Shown: positions 32,444 through 44,883, numbered from the stretch's first letter. The stretch: DNA of 64,000 nt from Ulota crispa (GCA_963920765.1 OY987245.1:21158727-21222726), one strand, 5' to 3'. The notes: generated from the letters alone by a model not told the origin. Numbers and translations are program-made.

Positions 32444-34590
32444 GACGCTAAAACGTTGAAAAAGAGTGCGTAAGTGAACCAGGACGTTGGATTTGGGCCA
32501 TATTGTATATTATAAAGTATCACTTTTCAGCTTTCGACCAATCAGATTCTGAGATCTCAGTAGGACTTGAAACATGGGACATACCGTGGTGAACCGTCCT
32601 CTTCAATCCTTTCAGCTGCTTTCTCTTCTGAAGTCAGATGGAATCATGGAAGCACATACTCACTCACTCAGCCCAAGTGTTTTTCCAACAAGGCTTGGTG
32701 CTTATCCTGGCTCTATTTGTAAAAAATTCTCTCGTGTTACATATTTTTGAACAGGTAAAAATATTAGCTGGAAAAGTTTTATCTACCCTAAAATATAAAG
32801 ATTCTACAACTGATCAACAGCCATCCACACCGTCCGACTTCCTGTAAAGTGTGCGTAAGGACAACACAAAAGCAAGGCAATGATAAAAATAGATGGTCAT
32901 AAGTAGATATTCCATGGAAAGTGCTCAATTCAAATCCTACCCTCATTGTTGAATGTTCCTCTTTAGGACATTTGAAATTATGTTTCACATTTTGAAAGGC
33001 TATCAATTGACATTAACCCTCTTATAAAATAATGTGTACGAGGCCGTGGGATCTTTGTTGAGAGGCCAAAGAAATAGTTTGAAAATAGGTAATGAAATAT
33101 TGTTTTTTGAAATTTTTGATTGGCAATAGTGTGAAATCTTTAAAGGTCAAGTTCAAAGTTCAAATTTCTAACAATGAACTTCCATGGCCTCATGACTTGA
33201 ACAGCCATATTGTAAAGCTTTCAAAGAGCAAGCCCAAAGTCCAAACCCGTAACATTTGTTCAATTTTCCAATCTAACGGCCAAGGTCTTGACAAAATTTT
33301 ATTAGTTTTTGAAAAGTAATTGACACCCTCTCAAGCATAGTTTGAGTCTTCATTTTTGCTCAACCAAAAACTTCTTTCAAGATGTTGTTGCTTTGAATGA
33401 AAAAGTGATACCATGTAAGTAGTATACAATGACATATTTTGAACTTTGACCTCTAGTATGAAGGGTTGAGAAGCAAGTCTTGATTTCTTGCAATCTCGAT
33501 GGTAAAAATTGACATCCTCTCCACCTTTGACCATAGTGTAAAGTGACCCTAACACACTTATAGCACAAAACTAAACACAAGCCCAGCACCAAGCTCAACG
33601 TGGATCCACTTTGTACGCCCATTGTCCATGATGGCAGAGGTTAGATGGCATGCCATTATGTGGGCCAAGGTGGAAAATTCCAACTTTTTTTTATCAGCCA
33701 GAACATGTGAGCATTTACATATTTATCATCAAGAGATGGAGTTTGGTTTTCTGAGTTCAGATTTGGATTCAGAGACCCGAGTTTAGAGCATCATCAATAT
33801 GTACACTCGGAAAGAGATGGGCCTGCATTTTGCTTGGTGGGAGCCACTTTAGCAAGTGGTTTAGGGGTTTCTAGGGCTCCAACGTCGTCACCAGAACGGA
33901 AATGCCAGACCTGACCCTGTTAAAACCACCTCATGGAGCAACATATTGTCTTGTTTTCCCGTGTCCCAGCTCGTGTTCCCAATGCGCACTGCATTTGTTG
34001 AAAGAGTGACACGTTGCTTGTGATGTCTTACAATAGCTTGCAATAGCTTGCAATTTTTGAGCAACAACTTGCAAGTACTCACATTCTTCTACTACCATGC
34101 TTGAATTGAATCTGCTATGGGAGTTGTGTCAACATTGGGAGGGTCCGGCCGGTGAAAGAAACTGCATACAGTGGTGCTTGGATAAGATGAAGGTATCCGG
34201 ACAGCATATTCCTTTCATGTAAGGAAAACATTCATTGTAACTAAACAAGCTTTTGTAGCTCCCCAACCACCAAGGACAGTCATCTACTTTATCTTAGCCA
34301 ACCGTTTTTCTTTATAAAGGTTCATCTTAGGAAGGCACTACTGTACTTAAGGGGCGGGGAGCGACGCAAGACCGGCTACTTTCGAGTTCCAGTAGCCGAG
34401 TCCCATTCTCAATATACACATTGATGATACACTTAGTCTAAATTCCTCAAGGAAAATACCATTACGGCATGTCATCTAACCCAAGCCGTCTATGACAGTA
34501 TTCACTAAATAGGAGGTTTTAGATATCTCAAAAAAATGGTGAACGAATGGTCGTTAACAAGTTTTCGTTCATGGTGAACGTGAGGTCACA
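32444..34590. other. Intergenic region, no gene recognised
   Basis: Composition is mixed. Parts near 33750-34400 are less AT-rich, but no frame with recognisable motifs was found on either strand. A small perfect stem (CGGCTACT...AGTAGCCG) lies at about 34363-34388. No tRNA-like cloverleaf was found. Confidence 0.45.
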
Positions 34591-34591
34591 A

Positions 34592-34642
34592 AAGTGAATG
34601 ATCCATGAGGACCTCCAGGAGGTCCTCATGGCTCGTTCACTT
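34592..34642. repeat. 51-bp near-perfect palindrome
   Basis: Arms of 14 bp (CCATGAGGACCTCC and its complement) are separated by a single A at 34617. They extend outward to 25 bp with two mismatches (AAGTGAATGAT against CTCGTTCACTT). The base is embedded in other GTGAACG/CGTTCA words at about 34540-34580. Confidence 0.92.
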
Positions 34643-34645
34643 GTG

Positions 34646-35217
34646 AGCAACGTGAAGCCTCTCCCTCCTTGCCTCTTCGGCTAGCTCTAATTGTGTTCCT
34701 GTCGCTCCTGCGCCCGTGCCCGTGCCCATGCCTGTTTGTGTTGTTGCCTGCCTCTTGGCTCTTACTCCAAGCCTTTGGCTCTTGCTTCTCGCCTCTAGAC
34801 AGTTTGGATGTAGAGTTGATTGCCAGGTCAAGGTCATCCAAGGAATTGCGATGCGTGAGAAGCGACAATGGTGGAGTTGAAGATATCTTGATTAGAAGCG
34901 GACAATTGTGGAGACGAAGGATTTTGGATTAGAAGCAATGACGGTGGAATTCAAGGGATCCATACGGAATTAGTGATTGTGAGCAAAGTTGAAAGGATGA
35001 CTCAGGTAGATCACTCTTTGTATGTTTGGGTACCCCACGTGCGGCGAGGGGGTAGTTTATAAGGGGCTATTTACTTCCTAGGCAAGAATAATAAGACCTC
35101 TATAATTATATAATTTGAAAAATTGGCCTATTTTAGGGTACTCTATAATTACTTATAAAGGTTTAGAGATATCCTTTTTTACTAGGCTATTTTATTTATA
35201 AGGGAAAAAATAAATTC
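34646..35217. other. Intergenic sequence
   Basis: The first 230 bp are moderately GC-rich and pyrimidine-biased (CCTGCGCCCGTGCCCGTGCC). Open frames on both strands show only low-complexity content. No gene is supported. Confidence 0.45.
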
Positions 35218-35221
35218 TTAA

Positions 35222-35461
35222 CCCCTAAAGGATGTTGCCTACCAAAAGTGTTGTCTATATTCATAAAAAGATCATTCAGTACCTAAAAAAATGGTTATAT
35301 GACAAATGTCAAAAAAATTCCCCAAAAAATCCAAGTTTATCATAAAAATGTTTATGACTGGTTTAAAATTTACAACTCCAATGGGATTTATGTGCTACCC
35401 AGATACCCCATCCGTATACAACACAAGAAAGAGTACACAATACATCAACATCCTTTAGGGG
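35222..35461. mobile_element. TTAA-flanked MITE, 240 bp
   Basis: TTAA at 35218-35221 and a mutated TTAG at 35462-35465 flank CCCCTAAAGGATGTTG and CAACATCCTTTAGGGG. It is the same family, in opposite orientation, as 46617-46855 (239 bp): the AACTCCAATGGGATT and CCCATCCGTATACAACAC blocks occur there as complements. Confidence 0.9.
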
Positions 35462-35776
35462 TTAGGGAAAGTGATGAGATGAAAGGGAGAGCATGTTCTA
35501 ACTGAAAAATACAATGGAATAGGAATATTTCTCAACCTGAAGAATTCACAAGCAACTACACACAAAAGCAAATCATGTGAAAGAACTTCATGTACTAGAT
35601 TCAAAAGGAAGACAATTCATAATCACTTAAAGAACAAAGAGCTTGAGCCCCAGCATCGGTTGTTTATTTCCATAATCAACTTCACTTGCAACTTCATGGG
35701 CATAGTGAACGTCCTGTCAGATAGGGATTTAGGATGAACCCCAAAAGACTATACTAAATACAACAGCCCCAACAAT

Positions 35777-35970
35777 ATTGCATAGGATACTCTTACGATA
35801 TCTTAACACTTGCTGTTAAGAGGGGTATTAGTCCCAATAGTGCTATTGCATAGGATACTCTTACGATATGTTAACAATTGCTGTTAAAAGGGGTATTAGT
35901 CCCAATAGTGCTATTGCATAGGATACTCTTACGGTATGTTAACACTTGCTGTTAAGAGGGGTATTAGCAA
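35777..35970. repeat. Three-copy 68-bp tandem repeat
   Basis: Copies start at 35777, 35845 and 35913 with ATTGCATAGGATACTCTTAC and differ at only a few positions. Each holds a hairpin (TTAACACTTGCTGTTAA). The high identity marks this as one of the youngest arrays in the window. Confidence 0.93.
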
Positions 35971-36079
35971 AGGAAAATTGAATGTATTTGAACATACCTT
36001 TAGAGTACATTCATCACCTTAATACCCCTTCTAACACCAAATGTGAACATAGCCTTATATATATCACCCCTATATTATT

Positions 36080-36081
<2 letters not shown>

Positions 36082-36137
<56 letters not shown>
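36082..36137. repeat. (AT)n microsatellite
   Basis: About 28 uninterrupted AT units follow the 68-bp tandem array. Length is likely to vary between individuals. Confidence 0.95.
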
Positions 36138-36139
<2 letters not shown>

Positions 36140-36141
<2 letters not shown>

Positions 36142-37695
36142 TAATGTCCCATATTTTTAGGGACCTTATATTACTTATACTAGATTTACCACTTTGAATG
36201 TTCCCTTTATTATTTGTAATTCTATTATAATTTTTATCTCCAATAAATAAAACCCTCCCTATATTATGCCGCACGTCATTTGTAAAATGCGCTAAGTGAT
36301 CTACCTAAAAAGGATGATGAGTAGTCCACTACAATTCAGATATTTAGATGGGTGATCACGAGGACATGGACAGTGGCTTGACTAACTTGTTCACCAATTT
36401 CATTCACCTGAACGAAATTGCCTCTGAACGAAATTGCCTCTGAACGACATATATGAAACCCCCTAATGCACCAAGCTCTGCACTGAGGACTGGGGACTGA
36501 CATCGGTGATATGTTTACAGAAAACGACATAGATTCCGCCTTTCAGAACTTGTTCATTCGTGTTGACCCAGTTGGTGCCCCGAGACCGCAAAAATGCTTT
36601 TGCTTGCGCGTCACGGGCGTGTACGTGCGACCGCAGGGCCTCTCCTTTTTTCTCCCCCAGTTCCCCTATCGCGATCCCCCACTCCAAAAGTTCTGGCCCT
36701 GAAACCAGGCGGTCTCGGTCCCTTTTGTGAAGGGCAGGGTCGCAGCCTCGTAGAGCTCTCAGCTTCTCTACAAAACAAAATAAAACAAGATCAAAAGCAC
36801 TAATCTGCTATTCTGCTTCCTATTTAGGAGTTAGTCAGCTCGATCCTTTACCGATATTCTAGACTAATGTCAGGTTCTCCTAATTCAAAATTCGCTCCTG
36901 ATAGTAACTTTCTAAAATCTTACATGTTCTGGCAATCCTCTGATAGTAACTTCCTAATCTCTTACATGTTCTCGCATCCTTCTGATAGTAACTTCCGAAA
37001 CCCTTCCTCATTCTGGCCGGTGAAAAGGTTAGAAGCTTTTCCACCGTGGCCCCACAAACAAGTACGTGCAGGAAACCGAGCCGGGTCGCAGGCCATGTTC
37101 CAGAGTGGCCAGTCACAAAACCAGCTCCCCAAATGTCAGTGATTCCAGAAATTCTGCAGAAAAGGTCAACTTGGGTTCCATGTTTAGATATTCGGAGCTA
37201 ATAGACACTCGATTTCGGGATGGATTTCGCGTGGTTTAAGCGGGTACGGACACCTAGAAATTTTCACAACGTGCCGGCACGCCAGAGCAGGCGATCCTTA
37301 TGGTATGCGATTTCTCTTGCCACGTGGTCCTGTGAACGGTTCAAGTTTATGGGACTGTTCCGTAGAAGGGCTATTGGGCATTTGGGCACCTCGAGGACTG
37401 GCTTGTACTCAAGCGCAGGATTTTGTCTGCGATTTATGAAAGGCGAACTCACATGACGGTGGTCCGGAATCGTGAAAGCGAGAAATGACAAAGTGACAAG
37501 TCTGTGGTGTAAAATTGTTTGTTGTTCCTGGGGTTTCTCATTTTGGGACCACCATGGAAGCATGTGTTAAGTTATGACTATCTACAACCATTTGGCCCTT
37601 ATTTTTATCCTTTGGATCTAACCGCCTATGCTTGTCTTTTGTGGCATACACTAAATACGGCCAGCCATTGAGGGGAAATCTTCAACCAATGAACA
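36140..37695. other. Intergenic region of mixed composition
   Basis: No gene is recognised. A 16-bp unit (CTGAACGAAATTGCCT) repeats 2.5 times at 36408-36446. The stretch 36500-37450 is closer in composition to the genes, but its open frames carry no known motif. An unrecognised small or decayed gene cannot be excluded. Confidence 0.4.
36898..37020. repeat. Three-copy 42-bp tandem repeat
   Basis: Copies start at 36898, 36940 and 36982 with CTGATAGTAACTT, followed in the first two by CTTACATGTTCT. The period is a multiple of three, so an open frame reads a 14-residue SDSNFL repeat; translation is not supported by anything else. Confidence 0.85.
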
Positions 37696-37699
37696 TTAA

Positions 37700-38620
37700 C
37701 CATTAAAGGACCATGGCCTTTATTTTATCAAAAGACACTCAAAACTATCACCTCTATGGCAAAGAGTAAAAAAGTTTGAAAATCAGTCTTTTTGCCTATC
37801 TAACCGTAGGATCTTGTACTAGACTACTATAAGAATGTGTCATACAAAACTCAAGAACTTTGACTGTACATGTTGGAAGATATTTGCATTTAAAAGGTAA
37901 AAAAACAGCTTTTTTGCACCTTGCATGACTAGATTATTTAACTTTGAACTTTTTTAACTTAAAATTTTCGCACCATAGAGTTTGGAATTCTATTTTTGCA
38001 TGGTGGGAAGTTGAGTTGGTAATCTTGGAAAAACAAAATAACAAAAAATAATTAAATTTCATTCTTTAAAAAAAATTAAGCAGAAGAAGGTATGAGGTTG
38101 AATGAAAACTTAAATTGCTAATAACCCTGAAATGGAATTGAAATGCAATGATCCCAATGGTGAGATTGTTCTAGAAAACAAACTTCACCCTCTCCAACAA
38201 TTTTTTTTGAAAGAATGTTAAAAATGCATTCAGAAATGAAGTTCATAAGTTATTTTTTCAAGAAGATGCTTGAATTGCCCGAAAAACATGATTGTCCATA
38301 AATTTCTCCTAACTTGTCCAAATGGAATGATTTAAAGCTTCAAATGTAGACAAAGATATAATCTATGAGGAAAAAAAATTAATTTTTTTTCAAGTTTTTA
38401 TAAGAATTTTTTTTGCTACCCGGAGTCCCCAAATTTGTGCTTATTTGGGCATAACTTTTTCTCTGTGGCATCAATTGGAATAAAAATTAGATGCCCATGC
38501 AAATCTTTGAATTCCCCATCTTCAATAAAAGTTTCAAAAAATCATGCAAAGTAGTTTGGCCATAGGTACATGCCCAAAATCCCATTTTGTCTGTTGAACA
38601 GACAGTTGGTTCTTTAGGTG
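37700..38620. mobile_element. Decayed TTAA element, about 920 bp
   Basis: TTAA at 37696-37699 and a mutated TTAC at 38621-38624 flank CCATTAAAGGACC and GGTTCTTTAGGTG. The right third matches the inner element at 40881-41824 (GAATTCCCCATCTTCAAT..AAGTTTC, AAAATCA.GCAAA.TAGT, TAGGTACATGCCCAAAAT). Confidence 0.72.
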
Positions 38621-38624
38621 TTAC

Positions 38625-39645
38625 GGGGTTTCAAATATAAAATCTGGCCTACGAGTTTCTCACCTCACAAGAATTCAGGTCACTAGTGAATTATTATTTT
38701 TCACTCACATGCCCAAAGTTTCAGACACTGAGAGTTTGCATAAGTTTGCGTTTAGGGTTTAGCTTTTGCAATAACAATGCTGCAAGAGCAAGACTAGCAC
38801 AAGCACAAGCAACGCAAGTACGAGGAGCAAGACAGGAGTGGGAGCAGGATGGGTGGGTGGTGACCTCTATCCGCATCCACGCTTGTGTCCAAATCGCTAC
38901 TCACGGAAGCCACAAAGGTGGATTTCTAGAGTTCACTCCTAAGGTGAATCACATTAGGAGTGAACTTCAGAGGTGAGTCACCTCCCTGTTCACTAGTAAA
39001 TCCATCGAGATGAACGACGACGTGAGTCACCTAAAAATGTTGATGTTTGAAACCCCCTATTACAACCTCTTAGTTGAAATTTGTTGCTCTACCCAAACTC
39101 AAGGATTTTGGGCATTTATAAGTATATGATGTTAGGTTTAATCACGCAAAGCTTCCAATGCAATTGAGATGTCTAACTCACTCTAAATGAGCTTGCAATA
39201 CAAGGTGGACAAAGAAAACAACTATATACTAGCCAATCTTTAGAGTTTTTTTGCATAGCCAGAAATTGTTTTTTTTCAAATCCAAATGGTGAAATGATGT
39301 TCCCATATCTTCTACAAGTGTAGTTTTTTTCTTAAAAAAAATTACTGAAGCATAAAAAGTTATGCTAATTCAAGCTTTGCCACTATTCATAGTTTTCAGA
39401 TCTTCATGAATAAAGCAAGATATATAGTAAGGAAGATTGATTTCCTAAATGCCATCATGTTCAATAATGAAAAAAATCTTTTGTTGACCCCATGATTCAA
39501 CAGTAAGCTACTAAACTCCATTGATTTAGTATTCTAAAAAAAGTGCTAGTTGCTAATCAAATCCATTACAAATGGCTAAGATTGGCTTCCAAAAAATGCT
39601 AAACAAGAAAACCAAAAATCAAAAAACCATTTACCTACTTTTCTT
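38625..39645. other. Intergenic sequence with a small inverted repeat
   Basis: AGTTCACTCCTAA and its exact complement lie at 38930-38942 and 38954-38966. A GTGAATCAC/GTGAGTCACC motif is repeated around it. No gene is recognised; the GC-richer part at 38760-38880 has an open frame without known content. Confidence 0.45.
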
Positions 39646-39648
39646 CCC

Positions 39649-40143
39649 TTAGTGGGTGAAGATTATCATGACATCTTTCAAAACATTCCCTATGGGTGTA
39701 CATATTTTTGCCATTGCAATTTTGGCCAAATGTGTAAGGTTGTCTCTTGCCATCATTGCAAACCACATACAGTAATTTCCTCTCAAATTAGAGATTGAGG
39801 GGTAAGAGTATCCATTATAGCCTTTTGGTTTGTTGCAATTTTGTCCTCTAGAATCATGTAAAAGAAGTTTGCATAATTCTAAACAGATATGAAGATGCAC
39901 CATTGGCCTTGGTCGCTTTTCACAATTCTTACACTCATGAACATAAATGACAAACATGTTCATCATTATCATATTTAGTAAAAAAACAAAACAAAGTGCA
40001 AAGTCCCTAGCCAGATCTCTAGCCAAACCTCCACCAAGACCCCATGCCAAGACTTTCATCCAAACCCCCACCAAGATTACTATTGAAGCTAATTTTGGAC
40101 CAAAAAAATTCTTCACTATATTTGCATCAAGTTGCCCAAGCAA
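39649..40143 (-). other. Unrecognised 164-codon open frame
   Basis: This is the longest open frame in the AT-rich intergenic DNA that is not a repeat. It has a hydrophobic stretch (FVFLLNMIMMNMFVIYV) and then a Cys/His-containing segment (HECKNCEKR, HLHICLELC). No family is recognised. No promoter or exon partners were found, and composition matches the background. It may be chance, or a decayed transposon gene. Confidence 0.2.
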
Positions 40144-40783
40144 TTTCCATCATTTCAAGCATCATAACTTTTTACCCAAGTGTTCGATTGAAGATTTTTT
40201 TTTTCCCCAACGATATTCATTGTATGTACCTTGTTTCCATATTTCAGAAGAAATTTGACTTCATAGGAACCTACCCAAAATTTCAATTGTGTGTTGAATT
40301 GACAATTGCCCTTTACGGGACTGAATCAATAATTTCTTGTTTGTTATTTTCGTTTGAATAGAGATTGAATTGATTTTTCTGAGTGTAAACGTATTCTCAA
40401 GAGTCTAATTCAATCTGTAGTTAAAAAACATGACTTGTTAATAACTCTTAATTGTATTTTGTGTTTAGAGTACGCATTTTGTTATCATTCTTATATAATA
40501 GCATGAATCCTTCAAATTATGCAAAATATGTAGAAAGCAATTGTTTTTGTAGCCTTCCAAATTCCAATTGCAGATCTGGTATTTTGAAAATAGATTTATT
40601 CATTGAAGATGGTTTTGAAAGTTTACAAGATGGATTACACCACTCAATATTTCCAAGACATATGGGTCTCAAGATAGAAATAGGATTTTATTTACTATGC
40701 TTACTAAGGCAAGCTAACATCAAACCATAGATTCATAGAGTGATTTACAAGCGGAAGGTAAAACATTTATAATAACTAAACAG
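40144..40783. other. AT-rich intergenic sequence
   Basis: No gene is recognised. The plus-strand open frame at about 40452-40730 lacks recognisable motifs. Confidence 0.45.
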
Positions 40784-40787
40784 TTAA

Positions 40788-42661
40788 TTTCTAAAGGCCC
40801 AACTGTCCCCTCGGCAAACCAATAGATATTGGGAATGTACCTCTACCTAAACTACTTCTTGTGATTTTTGAAGTTTCTAACCCCGAAAGGTCCAAGCCCT
40901 TTTTTTTGTGAAAGTCATTGAAAATTGTCATTTTGAGGGGAATTAGGAGAAAAGTAAGAAATAAAGTTTGTTTTGCAAATTCAATTGTAGGATCTTGTCT
41001 TAAACTAGAAGAGGTATTTGTGGGAAACAAATAAGGTCATTCTAGATGGAGAGGAGGGAGATATTTACATCTAAAGTAAGAAAAAACAATTTTTTTCCGT
41101 GTTGTCCAAAAAATTCAGAAGCCTTTAACCACTCTTACATGAAAAAAATTGCTCTACACAAAGTTGAGGTTTATTTTTTCTATGTAGAAGACCAAGTTGG
41201 GTATGTGTGGGAGAATTTTCAAATCAATTGGAACTATACAACACATGCAAAAAAAATAGTAAGTAAAAAGAAGTAGAGAATGAGTTGTGGAATGAGTCAA
41301 AACACTAAATTGTTAAGAATTTAATTATGGAAATGAAAAACGCAAATCTCCACAGTTACAGTGTTGTAGTAAACAATCTACTTCCTTAGGTTTTGTTTTT
41401 TTTTCCAAAATATTGAAAATTATGGAAAATAAAGGACTTCAAAGTTTATTTTAGAGTAGAGGATCCGTAATTGCCCACAAACTAAAACATCTCATAACTT
41501 TCATCTCATTGATTGAAATTGAAAGATTCAAAGCTTCCCACATACACAAAAATCCAAAGAACCAATCTCAAAATTTTATTTTTTTAAATATGATTTTTAA
41601 AGAAGTTTTTGGGCTACCTGGATTGCCCTCCTTCCCTTGGGTAGCAAAAATTCTTGCATGACTTCTTTGTCAAAAGTCAAATGAAGAAAAAGTTAGATGC
41701 CTGCGTAGGTCTTGGAACTCCCCACCTTCAATCAAAGTTTCAAAAAATCACACAAAATAGTCTAGCTATAGGTACATGCCCAAAATTCATTTGTCCCCCC
41801 GAGGAACATTTGGGCCTTTAGGGGTTAATTAAAGTAGGGAATTGTAGGACTTACGCAAGCATCTAATTTTTTTCTTCATTTCCACATATGATGAAGAAGT
41901 TATCAACAATTTTTTGAAACTAGGTGAAAAGGGGCAGTTTGGGCAAGGCCTCTCCTTTGGAAGTGGGTGTTGACTCCAAAAAGGGTTAGCTCTTATGGGC
42001 ACAAGGTGTGGACACTTGGGCACAGGGGAGAGGAGTGGAAAGAGTCCATCTTGGGAGACTCCCAATCATCCATTCCTTTTGCCCTTTGTAAAATTTAGAA
42101 CTTTATATTTTTGAGCAGTTTCTATATTTGTTTTTTAATTTAATTCTTTTCCAAGTTGTAGTGGGCTAAGATTCCTTGGTTTTTACTACTTGGATTGATA
42201 TAAATCAAATTACTATATTTTACAAAAACTCCCTCATTTGCCTAGTGTGTTTGCAAATTTCAAAACCTTTTGGCATTCAAAGAATATTTGAAGTACGTTT
42301 TACACCTCCAATTTGTTTGAAAATTTTCCCACACATACCTAACTTGATCATCTACAACTAAAAGCAATTAAACCTCAACTTTGTGTAGAGTAGTTTTTTT
42401 TTGCTATAAGAGCAGTCAAAGGCTTCTAAAAATTTTGGACAAGAAGGAATTTTTTTTTTTTTTCATTGCAAATGTCAATATCTCACCCCTCTACATCTAA
42501 AATGAAGTGGTTTTTTTCCCACAAGTACCTCCCATTGTTTAGGACAAGATCCTCTAATTGGATTTCCAAAAAATATTTTTTTTCCTATCTTTCTACTCAT
42601 TCCCCTAAAAGTGGTAATTTTCAGTGACTTTTCCAATAAAAAGGGCTTGGGCCTTTAGAGG
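40788..42661. mobile_element. Large TTAA element split by a nested TTAA element
   Basis: TTAA at 40784-40787 and 42662-42665 flank TTTCTAAAGGCCCAACTG and TTGGGCCTTTAGAGG. Removing the inner element (40881-41824) leaves about 926 bp that aligns with 16569-18340 minus its own insertion. Shared words include CTAAACTACTT at the left and TTTCTACT.ATTCCC at the right. The left CCCC is mutated. Confidence 0.82.
40881..41824. mobile_element. Inner TTAA element, 944 bp, nested
   Basis: A mutated CTAA at 40877-40880 and TTAA at 41825-41828 flank CCCCGAAAGGTCCAAGCCC and TTTGGGCCTTTAGGGG. It is the same family as 37700-38620. Its insertion into an older relative shows that at least two waves of TTAA elements were active. 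Confidence 0.82.
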
Positions 42662-42665
42662 TTAA

Positions 42666-44565
42666 AGTGGAAAAAAGTGATAACAGTTTTTAATCTAATA
42701 CTAGTTTTAGAACAATTGCATGTTGTTTGTAAATTGTAAGATTTTAATTATTGATGTGGTCCATATTTAATAACGGAAATCGTATTTAAGAATTGTCAAT
42801 GGCACACAAAAGCATCACAGGATGATATTTTTGCATACTTAAAAAGGGTTGGTCATGATTTTCATAAATATCAATTGCATTATTATTGAGCAAGAGTTTT
42901 TTTGTTTAAATTATTTTCTACATTGACACTTGAAATTTGTTATATAACAATAAAATCCATTATCATAATGATTCAATTTAATTGCTCTTTAGAAGTTCGT
43001 ATTCAAATATGAGGTTTACACAAATACACTTTTTCCATTTTTATTTTTATTTTTATTTACAAAAGATACTTTTTGCTAGATGAAGAATTTGAATTAGTGG
43101 ACAATGAGTACTTTGGAGTAGTATTTTGTATAAGTTTCAAGTTTGATGCTGGGATTTTGTAGTTCAATAGATGGAATGGTTTACAAAGAATAAAATCATA
43201 AAAACATTAAGAAAAATTTGAGCCCTCCCAGAGCTCCCAATATTTGACAAAGTAAGCTATTATTTGAGGGTTAGGCATGCTACTGCAAGAAAAATCACCC
43301 AAATTTATTACTATCTTGTATGAAGAATCTTATCCACATGCATAATCCAAAACAATACAAAAGGCATTGTCCTAGTAAAATTCATAAATGTATTCACTAG
43401 TCATTATCCAAGTACTTCACTCATCTACTTATGTAAAGTAAAGTATAATTTAAGGTCGTATTCTACATTTGTACCCATGGTTTTTGTCCAATTGGGATAA
43501 CATAATAATATAAATTTCATGATTGTAATGAACTCAAAGGGTGAGCAAAAATAGGGAATTAGTAATTTGTTTGCTGTAGTAAGTACTTACCTTGAGATCC
43601 TCTTTAGAGATTGTGTAGGGGCTCTTGGAGGGCTCAAAATTTTCCCTACATAGGTTTGTAGTTTGAGTTCCTAACGTACCTTTATTGAGTTTTTTTTTAT
43701 TAGCAAAGTAGGTCCTTTGAAAAAAAAGGCAAATTTTATTTTGTAAATGAATGTATTTTAATGTCAAGATTACACTTTAAGGTTGTCTTTATAGAATTTT
43801 TTATGGTGTTTGTGTACTCATTTATATTAAAGCAACATTGTTTTGAAAGTCCAGCTACCAATTAATCTAGTAGTTAAACTTAATTTGTGTTTTTGAAGGT
43901 TTATTTTCTTCTTAACATTGTTTATAAGTTTTCAGGTTTGTTCTTAGATACACTATTATGAAGATTTTTTTTGTTTTTAATCAACTACTATTCTGGATAT
44001 TGCTTTAATTGGTGTTTTGAAATTTGAATATAGGTTAAAGATGTTCAACAAGTTTCAAGTTAAAAAGTACATATAACACACGTAGTATTTGTTAAGTTTT
44101 CTTAGATTGCTTCTATTTACATGAGGATGTTTTGGCAATGAAATTTATAGCTACGTTTAAATTTTTCTTTGGTGCAGGTACTCCTTAGCCCTTTTCGTTC
44201 ATTATTTCCCAAGAACTTGGATGGCTCAATTTGCAAACTTGTTGTACTTGGTGAATGAATTTGGTTTTACCGTCGATAAAATTAAATAATCCAAAAATTC
44301 AAGTATCCAAAATATACCTTTAAGAGTTCAAGCAACAATAGAAATTCATTAAAAGAAATTAGTATTGATATACAAGTTTCAATTTAAAGTAAGAAATCAT
44401 CTGATTTTCATTAATGCTTAATATCTCTATTAATGAATCATTTTTTGAACTTGATCATAATCATTAGATTTGCAAAGAAAGTCATGTGACATGTGAAAAG
44501 GTCATTTATGATTACAAGTTTAACAAAAGCAAGTTGCAGTTCTAACGAATGCGAAGGGTATTAAA
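42666..44565. other. AT-rich intergenic sequence
   Basis: About 1.9 kb with no gene and no delimited element. The minus-strand open frame at 43534-43767 has no known motif and background composition. Confidence 0.5.
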
Positions 44566-44883
44566 ATGTAAGGAAATTTTTATAGATACCCCTTAAGTTT
44601 GCCATATTTGTATGGATAACCCTAGTTTTTCAAAAACTGCACAAATAATCTTGGATCATAATTTTCAAGCATCAGTTCTATTGTGCAAGTCACTTCTTTC
44701 TCAATTGGGGCCGGCTGCTACTATTGCACTCCTTAATTTAACATTGGTCATGAAGGAAGTAATGTGCATAACAAAATAAAAGCATGAAAAGTATGGTTCA
44801 AGGATATTTGTGCAATTTCTAAAAAAATTAGGGGTATCTATACAAATATGGCAAACTTTAGGGACATCCATAAAATTTTACAT
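44566..44883. mobile_element. Long-TIR MITE, 318 bp
   Basis: The terminal inverted repeats are about 95 bp long. They begin ATGTAAGGAAATTTTTATAG on the left and end AAAATTTTACAT on the right, and include TTGCCATATTTGTATGGATA against TATCTATACAAATATGGCAA. The short unpaired middle is GC-richer (GGGGCCGGCTGC). Flanking AAA/AAAA is too weak to name a superfamily; long arms would suit a Mutator-like element. Confidence 0.75.

Noticed and set aside
34355-34400. Possible tRNA
   Set aside because: There is a short stem (CGGCTACT/AGTAGCCG), but no acceptor stem, no T-loop GGTTCGA and no cloverleaf can be drawn.
36867-37142. 91-codon frame with SDSNFL repeats
   Set aside because: Created by the 42-bp tandem repeat whose period is a multiple of three; nothing supports translation.
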